Shown here in pieces: positions 25,010 through 37,346 of a stretch of 64,000 nucleotides of DNA. The stretch covers positions 1,984,001 through 2,048,000 of the forward strand of contig NC_063257.1 of NCBI RefSeq assembly GCF_019578655.1, read 5' to 3'. The notes under the pieces are model-generated. The model had not been told where the DNA came from, made no database searches, and worked only from the letters and a program-made list of their open reading frames with translations. The translations under genes were made by a program, and so were the position numbers. The stretch comes from Ricinus communis. Taxonomy: Eukaryota > Streptophyta > Magnoliopsida > Malpighiales > Euphorbiaceae. Each line of letters starts with the position of its first letter. The first letter of the stretch is position 1.

Positions 25010-27236
25010 CATACTATCCAGAAATTAAATACTGCACATCAATTTAAATATTGAGATTTAATGTTATCTACTAAGTGTACTATTTACATTGATTGAATTA
25101 TTTATATAATTAATCACTTGTAACTAAAGACCAATCAATACAACTATAATAATTAATAAATAAAATCATAGACCAGTGCATATAAAATTACTTATATCTA
25201 TAGATAATTATATATAATTAAAAAATATATATATTTAACTATTGACACATGATATATTTAAAGTATAAATCAATTTTGCATTTTAACTAGTCTAAGCATA
25301 ATATTAACAGATGCTCAAAATCCTACTAAAAGAGATGAATAGTAAAACAGAGAATTGAAATGTTTTTATTCGGAGATTTGAGATTCTTTAATAGTGTAAA
25401 ATTGTAATGTGATCACATTTTGAGGAGGCATCATTATCCAACACCACAAGTTTGAGATTCAAGATCAGTAGATAAAATGGAACATTTAAAACGAGGGGAT
25501 CGATGGCATTTTTAGCATATGCCACGAAATTATATGTAAGACCACGACAAGTTGGATTCCCACTCCAAAAAAAATTGTTGCTGTAAAAGGAATTTCAGAT
25601 TTTAACGAAATGCTACCACTTTCTAAATGTCGTTATAAAATTCATGCCCCGAGTAAGGAAGTTAATGTAATTAAAGTACTGGTAGCTTTTTTCTTTTTAA
25701 TAAAATAATATAAATATTTCATTAATTACATTTTAAAATAAATATAAAACATTAAGAGATACCCGTTATCACTAAATTACATATAGTGCTATTTGACAAG
25801 TCCAATTATTTAAATATCAAAAAATCAATTTCTTTATAGTAAATCATCGTAAGAACTCACCATCTTAGAGAATCATAAAATGTTTTAAAAAATATAATAA
25901 AAATGTATTTAAATAAAATAAAAAATAAAAAGACCCACCAATTTAAAAGTGATGAATGGTGGCTATATATATAAAGAGAGGCGGCTAATGTTTTGGGATG
26001 TAATTTTCTGTTAGTTCCGTGTCCTATAGCATGAGACACGCTCGTCGGACCAAAATTTACTAAAACGCTTAACTTCTGCATATAATGGATCGCCAGAAAT
26101 ATAAAAATATTTTCTACCTCATATTTTAATGGTCCGTTTTTATTTTATTATATGAATTAACAAACTTTGATTTTTCTAGTAAATATGCTACTTCTGTCAC
26201 CTTTTTCTTTAAATATTCTTATTACACATTTTGTTTTATTAGATCATTTCTACCTGATTAGACTTATTAATATCAAATAAAAAGATCTCTTACGTTGAAT
26301 TTTTATTTTTTTTTTAAAAGAGACTTCTTATATTGTAACTCAAAATATATTTCATGTGACGGAACTAATAATTAACGTAAGAATTTCAATGAGTATATTT
26401 ACTTCCAATGACCGAGCAGGTGACAAAGGACCGTCGCCTCCTTAACTTTTCAAAATTTTAACATAAAGTATGCAGAATAAAATTGACGCCCTAAATCACA
26501 ATTTTACATCAAAAATTTAAAAGAATATCATCAATCATAAAAAAAACTTAAAAGAATATAATCAATCATCTCTCTCTATAACCTGATAAGAAAAAAAAAC
26601 ACATTTACTTACCGATTCTATAAAATAATAATATAAATTTTTTAATTTATTTTATTTTAATCATTCAACTTTAAATTTAATTATAATTTAGTCACATCAC
26701 AAGAAAACATATCACTTTTTTCTTAATTATTATTTTTTTATTAATTATTTTTACCATATGTAAATATTTATTTATAAAATAATTAAATTTAAATAAAATT
26801 TAAATTAAACTATTAAACTAAATCATATAATCTTCTATTTTACAAGTAGGAAAAGATAAGCATAATAATAAGCTTGTCATCTTTTTCATTAGAATTTGCT
26901 AATAGAAAAAAGAGAAAAAAAAATTGGGTGCAGATATTCTTGACAAATAAGCATAGCCTAATCCTGATATCGTCTCACCAAACAGCACATGAACATCTTC
27001 CCATGAATAGTACAGTGGTCCCATGAATGTAACTGATGCGGGTCTACCCTTATCGCAGTGGTCCCATGAAAACAAACGACAGGTTCAGCTTATAGGCTTT
27101 TGCATGCATTTAAGCCGCAATAATGGTCGAGGATTCTTCAAAATCTCATTTAATGCATATAATTACTCAACTTGGGTTTTAGGTGTTAAGGTCAAAGGCT
27201 GTAACTTGTATAGAGATACTTTATGTTGCCTTGCTT
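25010..27236. other. intergenic, gypsy element to methyltransferase promoter
   Basis: Very AT-rich DNA of about 2.2 kb. Near the right end lie copies of a CCCATGAA-containing motif (about 26998-27070) in the methyltransferase promoter. No coding sequence is supported. Confidence 0.55.
27013..27071 (+). promoter_or_regulatory. CAGTGGTCCCATGAA direct repeats upstream of methyltransferase
   Basis: The motif occurs at about 27014-27028 and 27057-27071, 43 bases apart, with a partial copy (CCCATGAA) at 26999-27007. All lie 170-240 bases upstream of the TATA box, so they may be protein-binding sites. No known factor is assigned. Confidence 0.4.
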
Positions 27237-27237
27237 C

Positions 27238-27245
27238 TATATAAA
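27238..27245 (+). promoter_or_regulatory. TATA box of SABATH methyltransferase gene
   Basis: TATATAAA lies 162 bases before the ATG at 27407. This places the transcription start near 27270 and leaves a 5' untranslated region of about 140 bases. Confidence 0.65.
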
Positions 27246-27406
27246 GGGCTTCCGTCTTATCATAACTCTTCACTCTTAGCTTGAATTCTAACTTTTGGGT
27301 GCAGGTGGGAAGAGAGAGAGATAGACAAGTAATCATTTTCTCAAAGTCTTGATCTCGTTTGTTTAATTGTTTCTTTGGTTTAGCCAGAGAGAGTTCAAAG
27401 AAAAGG

Positions 27407-30400
27407 ATGGAAACAATGCAAGTCTTTCACATGAACAAAGGAAATGGTGAAACTAGCTATGCAAAGAACTCAACTGTCCAGGTTTAATTATCAACCTGTT
27501 ATCTTTCTTCTGCGTCTTCCATGCATGATAAAATCTCGTCCTTCTTTTTTCTTCTTTTCTCAGATTCTCACTTGTTTATATTCATTTTGTAGAGCAAAAT
27601 TATATCCGTTGCAAAATCAGTTATGGATGAAGCAATCTTGGAAATGCTATGCACTCGAAAGATGCCTCAAAGTATAGGCATAGCAGACTTGGGTTGCTCA
27701 TCAGGACCCAATGCCTTGCGAGTAATATCTGAAACACTTGATGTTATCTACACAAGATATCAAGATCTGGGCCGTGCAATACCTGAGTTTAGGGTTTTTC
27801 TGAACGATCTTCCCTGCAATGACTTCAACTGTATATTTGGGTTACTGCCTGAACTCTACAACAAATTGAAGGAAGAAAAAGGTGCAGGATTTGGGTCATG
27901 TTTTATCTCAGGGACGCCAGGTTCTTTCTATGGCAGATTGTTTCCTAGCAAGAGTCTCCACTGTGTTCACTCTTCTTCCAGTCTTCACTGGCTTTCACAG
28001 GTTGGTCCCACTTAAGAGCCATAGTTCCTTTAAATTCTATAAATTGCACGTAAACTGGAGGCAAATCTTGATAACTTTCTTCTGATTTATTATTAAACGA
28101 ATCTGTACTATTAATAAAAAGAAAACCTGATAGGGCATTTGTGCCTTTCAGTTGACTGATAATTAAGAACTATTTAATGCAATCAATTTATTATAATACA
28201 CAATGAAACGAGAGAAGGTTTCTTCTTCTTTTTTTTTTCCTTAAATAAGAAACAACAGTTCTCATTTATTTGTGTTTGATAAGTACAGAATATATCTTAA
28301 TGGATTATAAAATGAAGAATAATAATTTTGATCCTGCAAACACTAGCCACTACTTAAAAGACATGCATGCAAATGTACCATAAGTGGGGTTTGGATAACC
28401 CAATTCACCATTTAAGATTAAAATTTTCATCACTTTTTAATTTTAAAATGGTAGTGCGGTTCCAACTTAAAATTATATAAAATAGTAAATTAAATTTTTT
28501 ATTGAATATTCTGACCATTGAATTTTTGAGAATTTTTATTGAGGCGAATTTTATGCCTCTATGATATTCTTAAGTTGGCTTCTGTTTATATTAAATAAAG
28601 ATTGTTGATACTCATTTTATCAATTTTTGTAATGCTCATTTAAAGATTAACATGACAAAAGACTTGTTATAAATATTATTCTCATTATATTTATTGTTTC
28701 TAAATTTCTTATTTATGATTTTTATCCTTCAAGTAATTTTAAAAATTAGTATTACATATTAAATATATATTTAATCAATAAATTTAATTCATTTTAATAA
28801 TTTTAAGTATCAAACAAATTTACTCCGTGCTTAAGAACTTAAAAGGATTTATATTTCATACTTAAAATTTAATACGGATTTTTAAATTTACCGAATACCC
28901 CTTTAAAAAGTTAGTATTACAAATTGAGTATATATTTAATCAATAAAATTTAACCAATCTTAATAATTGTAAGTATTAAATAAATTTATTCGGTATTTAA
29001 AAGTTTAAAAATTATTATATATATACTTAAAGTTTACTACAAATTTTTAAATTTATCAAATACCATATGAGAATCGATAAGGTAAAAATCGGAGTGATTA
29101 AATAAAGGATAATAACATAAAATTGTATTCTAAACAATAAAAGAAATATATTATTTTGTTAGTGGTGATCATTTACAGCCAAACTACCATTGCAGCCTCT
29201 ATCATCTTTTTATTCTTAACAAAAAGACAAAAATAGTTTTTGTGGTGCACGTATTAATAACATGGGTTGTTTTAAAATGAATCTCCCATCGCCCTAAGAA
29301 ATCGCATACATTATAATTGGGGATTAGATTATTTATATCAGCAAAGCTGTCCCATCTATTGTTATATATCTAGATTTAGTCTAAATACGGTGATCTTTGG
29401 TTCAAAAATTGATGCTAAATAGTTATATTAAATTTTTTGGTAAAGACGGCTACTAATAACTGATTTAGTTTCAATTAACTGCTGATTATATCAATTATAT
29501 TTTAGAGTTTTTTCTTATCAGTTGATAATTGATTTAATTTTTATTTATTTATTTAGACAATATTATTCTTATTAAAATTTATTAATAGTTATTTACTTAA
29601 ATTAATCTCATATATATTTTAAAATAAATGATAATTATTTTAAAATTATAATATTTAAAATTAAAAATTTTTATTAGTAGAATATAAATATAAATTTAAA
29701 TTCTTAAAATAATTTTTATAAATATTTTTAATAATAAATACAATTGAGTTACAATAAATTAACTATAATATTTTTAATTATTATAAGTTATTTTTATTAA
29801 TTTGTATCATTAAAAATAATGTAATAAAATAAAAAATATATTTAACAATAAATTATATATTCACTGGTCATTTAACATACTAACAACAACTGCTAATAAA
29901 ATTCTACCAAACAGTTTAATTATTAGCCATCAGCTATCAGCCACTAGCTACTAGCTAAATTTATCAGCTGAACCAAATATGCCCTATAACTAATAAGAAA
30001 GTAATATATATATGTATAAGTGTTTTATATTTTGATATTAGATAATTTATACATGTTTAATCATTTTAAACTAATAAATACATGTCAATTACTTATCAAT
30101 TTAATATATAAATAGAGACATAGACCCTAAGTAAAAAAAATTCAATAGCGCAGACAAGTTTCAACTAAATAATTATTAACTCTTTGAAAATGCCAAAAAT
30201 AAAGGAGCAAAGGAAATATGAATGGAGCCAAGTTGTTGAAAATGGGTTTCCTTATTTTCTGACACCTTTCAAATAAGTAGCCTTCTTAAGCTAACCAAAA
30301 GACTATCATTCATGTACTTTCAAATGGATTTATGATGTTAACACTCATGCCATATTTTTAAATTATGCAAATCATAAAAAATAATTTCGTAATAAAATAT

Positions 30401-32021
30401 GAATCAAGTATAACTTAATTAGTACAAAGAGTCATCTTATGACTATAAATTTTCAATTTTGAATCCTAATCGACATTAAATAATTTGAAAAACTATTATT
30501 CAAAATATTTTACTTGACAAAAAAAAAAATCATACTTTTCTTTAATGTTATTTTAGAGAATTAATATCTCACTGTTAATGTCTGTTGCAAGCCTGACAAG
30601 AAGTGTCCAATATGAACATACAGGTTCCAACTGGTTTAGAAAGATACGTAAGCAACCCCGTGAACAAGGGAAAGATATACATTTCAAAGAGCAGTCCAAG
30701 TTTTGTACTGGAAGCATACTCGAAGCAGTACCAGAAGGATTTTTCAATGTTTCTAAAATCACGTTCTGAGGAATTAGTTCCTGGTGGCTGCATGGTTTTG
30801 TCATTCATGGGCAGGAGATCTTCTGATCCCACTACTGAAGAAAGTTGCTATCACTGGGAGCTGTTAGCAAAAGCACTAATGAGCATGGTTTCAGAGGTGC
30901 ACTTCTTAAATCTTGCATTTTCTTTTTAACTCCACCAAAATAATTGGAAATTTTTCCATTCTATCTTTGCTCTTTTAAATCAGATAGATAGACATGCTCA
31001 TGGCTCAAGATTTACCCTCACACTCCATAGAAAAGTTAAGATTTTCATTCTCTAGTACAGATGTCTATTAAAAACTCAAACCTAACCTTAGAACTCAAAA
31101 GGTGAAGTAAGAGGCTAACGGGTTATAAAAAGATGCAGAGTTTATGATTGCCTGATTGGACTAAGAGGGTTTGTGGAGAAAGGGATTTACTCAATTTATA
31201 CCATTTTAAAAACTCTAGTCCGACCTTAATATCCATATGAGAGGAACTAAGAAATTATGAAAACTATATAAACTCGTAATATGACACAAATAATTGAGTT
31301 GAGAATTTATTTAAGAATATTGAATTTGAACATAAGATTGTCCATTTCGAATAAAAGATTAGGCTGGATTTATATTGAAGCAATCTATGGCAATAATATT
31401 ATTAAGTCATGTCGTTTCAAAAGCATAGTGGAGCAATACCTGGTACCTTTTTATATCTTAATCAATGATTGGCACTCATCCTTTCAGCCACCAATATATG
31501 TCAATTACCTACAAAGAATAATCTCATTAGGAAATATCAAGATGTGATTGAATGGATAAAACACTAAAAACCAACTTGTTAACATGGGAATCAGAATTGT
31601 TCTGTCTCCAGTCAATATAAAGATTTCAGGGTTACCTTTATTGTAATCGTACGTGCAGGGAAAGATTAAAGAGGAAAAGGTTGATTCTTTTAATGCCCCT
31701 TACTATGCACCCTGCGCAGAAGAAATGAAGTTAGAGGTACAAAAAGAAGGGTCTTTCATAATTGATCGCCTTGAAGCCTTTGAAATTGATTGGGATGGAG
31801 GATCTAATGATGGGCATGTGACAACCGCTGCACTAACTCGTGGTCAAAGGGTATCCAAGACAATTAGAGCAGTGGTGGAGTCGATGCTGGAAACTCATTT
31901 TGGTAGTCACATAATGGACGAATTATTTAAGAGGTTTGGCGAGCTGGTGGATGATTACTTGTCCAAGAATAGAACCAAGTACGTTAACTTGGTAATTTCT
32001 TTGTTAAGGAAGGAGCAGTAA
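27407..32021 (+). CDS. JMT: SABATH carboxyl methyltransferase, jasmonate methyltransferase-like
   Basis: Transfers a methyl group from S-adenosylmethionine to a small carboxylic acid; the closest type I recognise makes methyl jasmonate. Four phase-matched exons, 27407-27481, 27593-28000, 30624-30896 and 31659-32021, give 372 residues, normal for the family. Motifs in order: [14 protein letters not shown] (substrate and SAM entry), [10 protein letters not shown] (SAM loop), [31 protein letters not shown], then [10 protein letters not shown]. Residue His157 in SLHWLSQ is the JMT-type residue; salicylate enzymes usually have Met there. [19 protein letters not shown] and [17 protein letters not shown] in the later exons are also JMT-like. 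Intron 2 is 2.6 kb and filled with repeats. No lesion is seen. Benzoate, salicylate or other acids cannot be excluded from sequence alone. Confidence 0.9.
28741..29064. repeat. 165-bp tandem duplication in intron 2
   Basis: Two adjacent diverged units (28741-28904 and 28905-29064) share TTAGTATTACA, TATATTTAATCAATAAA, TTTAAATTTA and (A/G)AATACC landmarks in the same order, with about one base in five changed. Both are AT-rich and non-coding, and lie inside the methyltransferase intron. Confidence 0.7.
29391..29985. mobile_element. possible MITE-like element in intron 2
   Basis: The two ends carry imperfect inverted sequences: GATCTTTGGTTCA on the left and TGAACCAAATATGCC on the right. Subterminal repeats of the CAGCTATCAG / CTAGCTA type lie inside the right end, and the interior is AT-rich. 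This resembles non-autonomous hAT-type elements. I could not define a target duplication, so ends are approximate. Confidence 0.4.
30405..30470 (+). repeat. degenerate tRNA-like segment, possible SINE remnant
   Basis: TAACTTAATTAGTACAAAG resembles a polymerase III A box region, and TTTTGAATCC, about 45 bases on, resembles a B box, with tRNA-like spacing. It has decayed and would not fold into a working tRNA. Low support. Confidence 0.25.
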
Positions 32022-32118
32022 TCATGGCTTGGCGGCTAAAAGGCCACCCGATTCATGAACCTGGTTAATTTTTTGTGGGTTCTGTCTTACTAATATGTAG
32101 TAGTATTACACTACATGT

Positions 32119-32157
32119 AATAAAATGAAGATGCTGCTCTGATTTAATCTTAATAAA
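32119..32157 (+). terminator. polyadenylation signals of methyltransferase gene
   Basis: AATAAA occurs at 32119-32124 and again at 32152-32157, about 100-135 bases after the stop codon, in T-rich DNA suitable for 3' end formation. Confidence 0.45.
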
Positions 32158-33191
32158 GCTTTTACGATCAGTTAGGAAATGAAGTATCTCTAGAATTAAA
32201 GAGGTCTGTTTGTTATTTATTTATTTCTCTCTTTCTTTTATAAGTAGAAGATCCGTAGTAATACCTTATTGCGAAATATTTTATCATAGATAATTATATG
32301 GTATTTTATTTATTAGAAAATGAAATAATTACAATATAAATCAAGAACAAATCGTAATTAATATTCTAGGTCAATTTTCTGCCATTATCAAAATATATAT
32401 AGTGATACTGGAGGAGTTTGACTCTATAGTACTGAATAATTCTTTAGATTTTAAGAAAGAAATGCAAGGATACGACTCTAAATATCTTATGGAGTAGGTT
32501 TAGAGGTTAATTATCGAGAGCATGCAGATCCCATATGTCCAAAAGAGATAATAAATACATATACATAAAAAGACGAGATGCCATTGGAAAGAAGCAGAGT
32601 TTCTGCAAAAAACTAAGTACTCAATGAGACACCAGCTATTGTTACTTATCAGGAAAGATAATAAGGTTCTTTGTTCCTTTAATTTCCCTTCTCTCTCTCT
32701 CACTCACCTCTTTTTTTTCTTTTTCTTTTGATGCATTTGTAAAGGAGCATAACTCATACTCTTTACTATTAGTCTATTATATTATCATCATCTGTGGTTT
32801 GTTCTTTTGTAATGAATTTTGCTTTTGACCTGGGCCATTAAATACATCAATGCATTGACTTGACAACCCATTACATTATTATTATTATTGTCATCTTTTC
32901 TTTCTGAAACCACTCAAAATGTTATTATTAATCTGCGGTTGGGTGTCCACATTCAAGGGCACCATTGCACTATTCGAAGGATCATATTTGAGCATGTAAG
33001 CCAAAATACAAACATCTATTTTTTCAACCGTACACTTGTCTAAGATTTTTTATATTTTATTTTCAAGACATGAATGGTTGGAAAAGTAGTTCTAGTACTA
33101 ATTATCCAAGTTTTCATTTATTAATACAAGCAGAGAATTAGCGTAGCTTTATATACTAATTTTCTTCTCCCACCATCAAATATAAACCAAA
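32158..33191. other. intergenic, P450 promoter region
   Basis: AT-rich. A TTTATATA box at 33148-33155 lies about 40 bases before the P450 start. An ATT microsatellite is present near 32875-32890. Nothing else is supported. Confidence 0.5.
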
Positions 33192-36100
33192 ATGCATTCT
33201 TTCCTTTCGGCAGATGCAAATCCTTATTGCCTTTGTTTTTACGCAGTTCTTGTTCTGCTTTTGTTGTTATTTATATTAAGGAAGATGCTTTGGGGTCCTT
33301 TTCAGGAATCCCTGGCTAATATTCCACCTGGTAGTAGAGGACTGCCTTTGATTGGAGAGACCCTACAGTTCATTTCTGCCATCAACAGTGACAAAGGTTT
33401 CTACGACTTTGTCAGAGTTCGTCGTCTAAGGTCTTAATTAATTACTCCGATTTCTTTTCTTTTTTTTAATTGTAATTTCTAAATTAGTAACATTATTATA
33501 CCAAGAACACAAACTTTAATTTTTATTTTGAATTCAGGTACGGAAACTGCTTCAAGACGAGCATATTTGGGCAGACACATGTCTTTATTTCAAGCACGGA
33601 GTCAGCTAAGACGATATTAAACAACGAGTCTGGTAAATTTACAAAGAAATACATTAAATCAATTGCAGAGCTTGTTGGAGATCAAAGTCTCCTGTGTGCT
33701 TCTCACCTGCATCATAAACTGATACGGAGCCGTTTGATAAATCTATTCTCCACCACTTCACTTTCTCTCTTCATCGAACAATTTGATCAGCTCGTTATCA
33801 CAAGTCTCCATAGCTGGAAAAATATGGGCACTGTAATTGTGCTTGACCAGGCACTTAAGGTTAGTTATTTACAAGCTTTCTTGATTTGGAGAAAATTCTT
33901 GTCTAGGTTTGGCGCATATGTCCCCACTTATAGTATTAAACTGTTAGATGATTGATATAATATTTATTAGTTTTAAATGATAAAATATGTGTTAATTATC
34001 TAATATCAAAGTGTAAAATACTCATACATACATACCACTCTTCTATTAGTTGTGGTGTATACACTAAATTTAGATAAAAAAACTCTCGTGATTTAATCTA
34101 TATTATTAGATTTAATATTTTTAAATTTAAATAATTATAAAAATAAAAATTCCAATATACCAATGTTCTTATGTGATAAAATATTAGGTTTAATATTTTT
34201 AAACTTCCAAACATAAAAAAATTAGGTTAGTCAATAAGCATATCTAAATATAAAATCTGACTAAAATTGACTAGACTCGTATTTAAAACTAAATAATTTA
34301 ATAATTAGGATGCATGGATCAACATGTAACAATAAAGAAAGAGGCTATTCTTTTCAACTTTTTTTTTTTTTTAATTCATAAAAGGGTCAATATCTAATGG
34401 GCAACAGAACAGGAATAACTATCCCTTAAACATCTTTTTGCTAACTTGAACTAGCGGTCGGGCTAATTTAAATAAAAAAATAAAATTATTACTAAGCATT
34501 AACTTTTTTATCATCAATATCTAATATTTTATATATTACTAATTGTAATGTAAAAAAATAATAATCTCTTATTTTGTTAATTGTTATTTTTAATCTAATA
34601 ACTTAAACATGTTTATTTTTTGAAAAAATAACATTTGAAAGTTGATTCTCTTAGTCTGAAACTCAATCTTGTAACCATGACTAGAGGTTCGAAACGGACT
34701 TATTTCAACTTCAAGCCGGGTTCAACTATTGCCCAAGGCACATTTAAAAAAATAATAATAATTAAAATATCTATATTTTCTACTCAAATTTACAGTGTTG
34801 TACTTTTTTCAATTCTTACTGTATTTAAAATATAAAAAATGCAGTCTTTTAATTTTTTTTGAAAAAATTACAATCTTATTCATTTTTTTTTATTCGATTG
34901 CTTTTCTAGTAAAATAATAAAAGAATAACTGAAAAATAATCATTACTGTATTGTTTTAAAAAAATAATAAATGATATATTTAAAAAATTATACTATAAAA
35001 ATGATATCTTTTATTAATTTTTAAAAATTTCTAAAATATTTTAATTCTCTTATAAAAAAGAAAGAAGTAAGGTGCAAGTTGGGTTTCTTAGGCCCTTATT
35101 TGTCTCCATCCCTACTTGTAATTTGCAATGGCCCATGCTATACTGAATCTGTCGGCCACTTTAAAACGTGGTGCCCATGTTTTCCCGAATGTCCTTTTTA
35201 AGTTCAAATGATGCCATTATAGGCTCAAGTGACAGTAGGCCGAAACAAATGACGATACCTATGATGGGCCTTATGATTCCAATTTTTCTAGGATGACCCA
35301 TCTTGTGCTAATTTTGCAGTCTTAAGCATCTATGGTACTGTTATTGAGGCAAGACACGCTTCAAAGCTATAACAATTGGTTGAATTTTGGCATTGTAATT
35401 GAGGCAGATAACCTTCAAAGCTATGTGCAAGATGTTGATGAGTATAGAAAATGAACAAGAACTACAAATGTTGCAAGACGATATAACTCATGTTTGTGAA
35501 GCAATGCTTGCATTCCCTCTCAGACTTCCCTGCACTAGATTCCACAAAGGCCTCAAGGTAATCTGCACAATAATTATAAGCCCATAAAAGTCGCTTTATC
35601 TATTGGTTATGATTTATGAACTCAGATGTTCTTAAAAAAAAAATAATGATGATTCAGGCCAGGAAAAGAATCATGAACAGACTAGAAATGATGATGGTTA
35701 ATAGAAGAAGATGCTCAGATACCAATCAGCGAGATTTTCTACAGCAACTTTTAATAGGAGACGAAAAGTCATGTTCCGATGGAGCCTTTAAGCTGACAGA
35801 TCCAGAGATTAAAGATAACATATTAACTATGATAATTGCAGGTCAGAAACTGGTGTTAACGCAGGATAACTATCAGATTATTGGTAGAGTAACAAATATG
35901 TTGGTAAATAATATGTGATGATAATACGCAGGTCAGGATACAACAGCAAGTGCTATCACATGGATGGTTAAGTACGTAGGTGAAAATCAAAATGTTTTAG
36001 ACACACTTTGTGTGAGTACCATCTTTTCCATTCTAAAATATAATTAAACTACCAGCTAGGGTTCTTATTTCCTGACTAAATAAACTCAAAGTGAAATTAT

Positions 36101-37346
36101 ATTGCTTCTTGATTGGAGCAGGCTGAGCAATTTCATATTGCAGAGAAAATTGCTTCAGAGGGACAATTTCTTTCGTTGGAAGATCTTAGTGAGATGCCAT
36201 ATGCTTCTAAGGTAACAGCAAGTATATAAAACTCACTGCCAGCTTTCTTCGTGAGCCCTTAAAGATTTAACATACACTCTGCGAAACAAATAAAACTTTC
36301 TGTTGTGAAACTGTTTGTCAAGAAAGATCAAGCGTAAATGTTTTCAATATTCTTAAATACTGAATTTGTAATTAATACTGATGAACAGGTGGTTAAAGAA
36401 TCATTAAGGATGGCATCTGTTGTTCCCTGGTTCCCAAGATTAGCACTTGAGGACTGTGAGATTGAAGGTTTGTCTCCTGCTCATACATCAAAATATATCT
36501 CTTTTTGTCAAGAAAATTTCTTAGTAATAATAATATCATTTATAAGTCTTTGTTCACTTTTTCAATGAATTTTCTCCTATAGGATTTAAGATAATGAAAG
36601 GGTGGAATGTTAATATTGATGCTAGATCAATACATCGCGATCCTATTCTATACGAGGAATCCAACAATTTCCATCCACCAAGATTTGAGGTATGTTTATG
36701 ATCCATGTCAAACCCAATTCTCTTCTGTTAAATTCTATCTTTATATTTATCGATCTTGACTATTTTTGGTATATTGCACTTAATTATTGCATAATGAACA
36801 TATAAGTTCTATTGCTATTATCGATTTGACAATGTTAGAACGACACATATTTTTAAATTTTATAATTATTTTATATATATATCTCATCAAATTATTGTAT
36901 GTAATTCTTGGGAAGTAACTTCTTCTTTTTTCTTTTTACTATAGCAAATTGAAATTGTATGTCTTTTATTTTACAGGATGACTCTAAGCCGTATAGCTTC
37001 TTAGCATTTGGAATGGGAAGAAGAACATGTTTGGGTATGAACATGGCAAAAGCCATGATGCTTGTATTCCTCCACCGTCTTATCACCACATACGAGTAAG
37101 TTTTCTTTAACAAGAGATATATTTTGGCTTAGCCATGTGTTATATAGTATCACTTATTCCATTTCTTACTCAACAGCTAATCTTACGAAGTAATGATCAC
37201 ACTTTATCAATATTATGCAAGTAAAAGATGAACTTCGATTGTGCAGGTGGAAGTTGCTTGCTTCAGACTCGAGTATAGAGAAGTGGGCACTTTTCTCAAG
37301 ATTAAAATCTGGTTGTCCGATCCATGTTACTAGCATTACAAATTAA
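33192..37346 (+). CDS. Cytochrome P450, CYP85 clan, probably CYP722
   Basis: Haem monooxygenase of the ER. Ten exons: 33192-33430, 33538-33859, 35408-35557, 35658-35841, 35932-36011, 36122-36211, 36389-36467, 36583-36689, 36977-37095, 37247-37346. All phases agree and give 489 residues. Features: an N-terminal membrane anchor (about residues 13-30), the proline hinge IPPGSRGLPLIGE, the oxygen-binding AGQDTT (298-303, split by intron 4), ESLR of the ExxR motif (359-362), PPRF, and the haem loop FGMGRRTCLG with Cys435. Exon count and LLCASHLHHKLIR / NLFSTTSLS suggest CYP722, which includes enzymes acting on strigolactone intermediates; CYP707 and CYP716 fit less well. Introns 1 and 4 use weak donors (GTCTTA, GTCAGA). 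The N-terminal loop before exon 2 is Arg-rich (VRVRRLRY). Confidence 0.9.
35343..35424. repeat. duplicated intron/exon boundary at P450 exon 3
   Basis: ATTGAGGCA...CTTCAAAGCTAT occurs at 35343-35370 and again, 55 bases later, at 35398-35424. The second copy holds the true acceptor and start of exon 3 (GAGGCAG|ATAACC). In the first copy GCAG is changed to GCAAG, so it is a decayed duplicate. Confidence 0.8.

Noticed and set aside
34640..34740. GAGGTTCGAAAC resembling a tRNA B box
   Set aside because: No A box at the right spacing and no cloverleaf; it lies inside a P450 intron.
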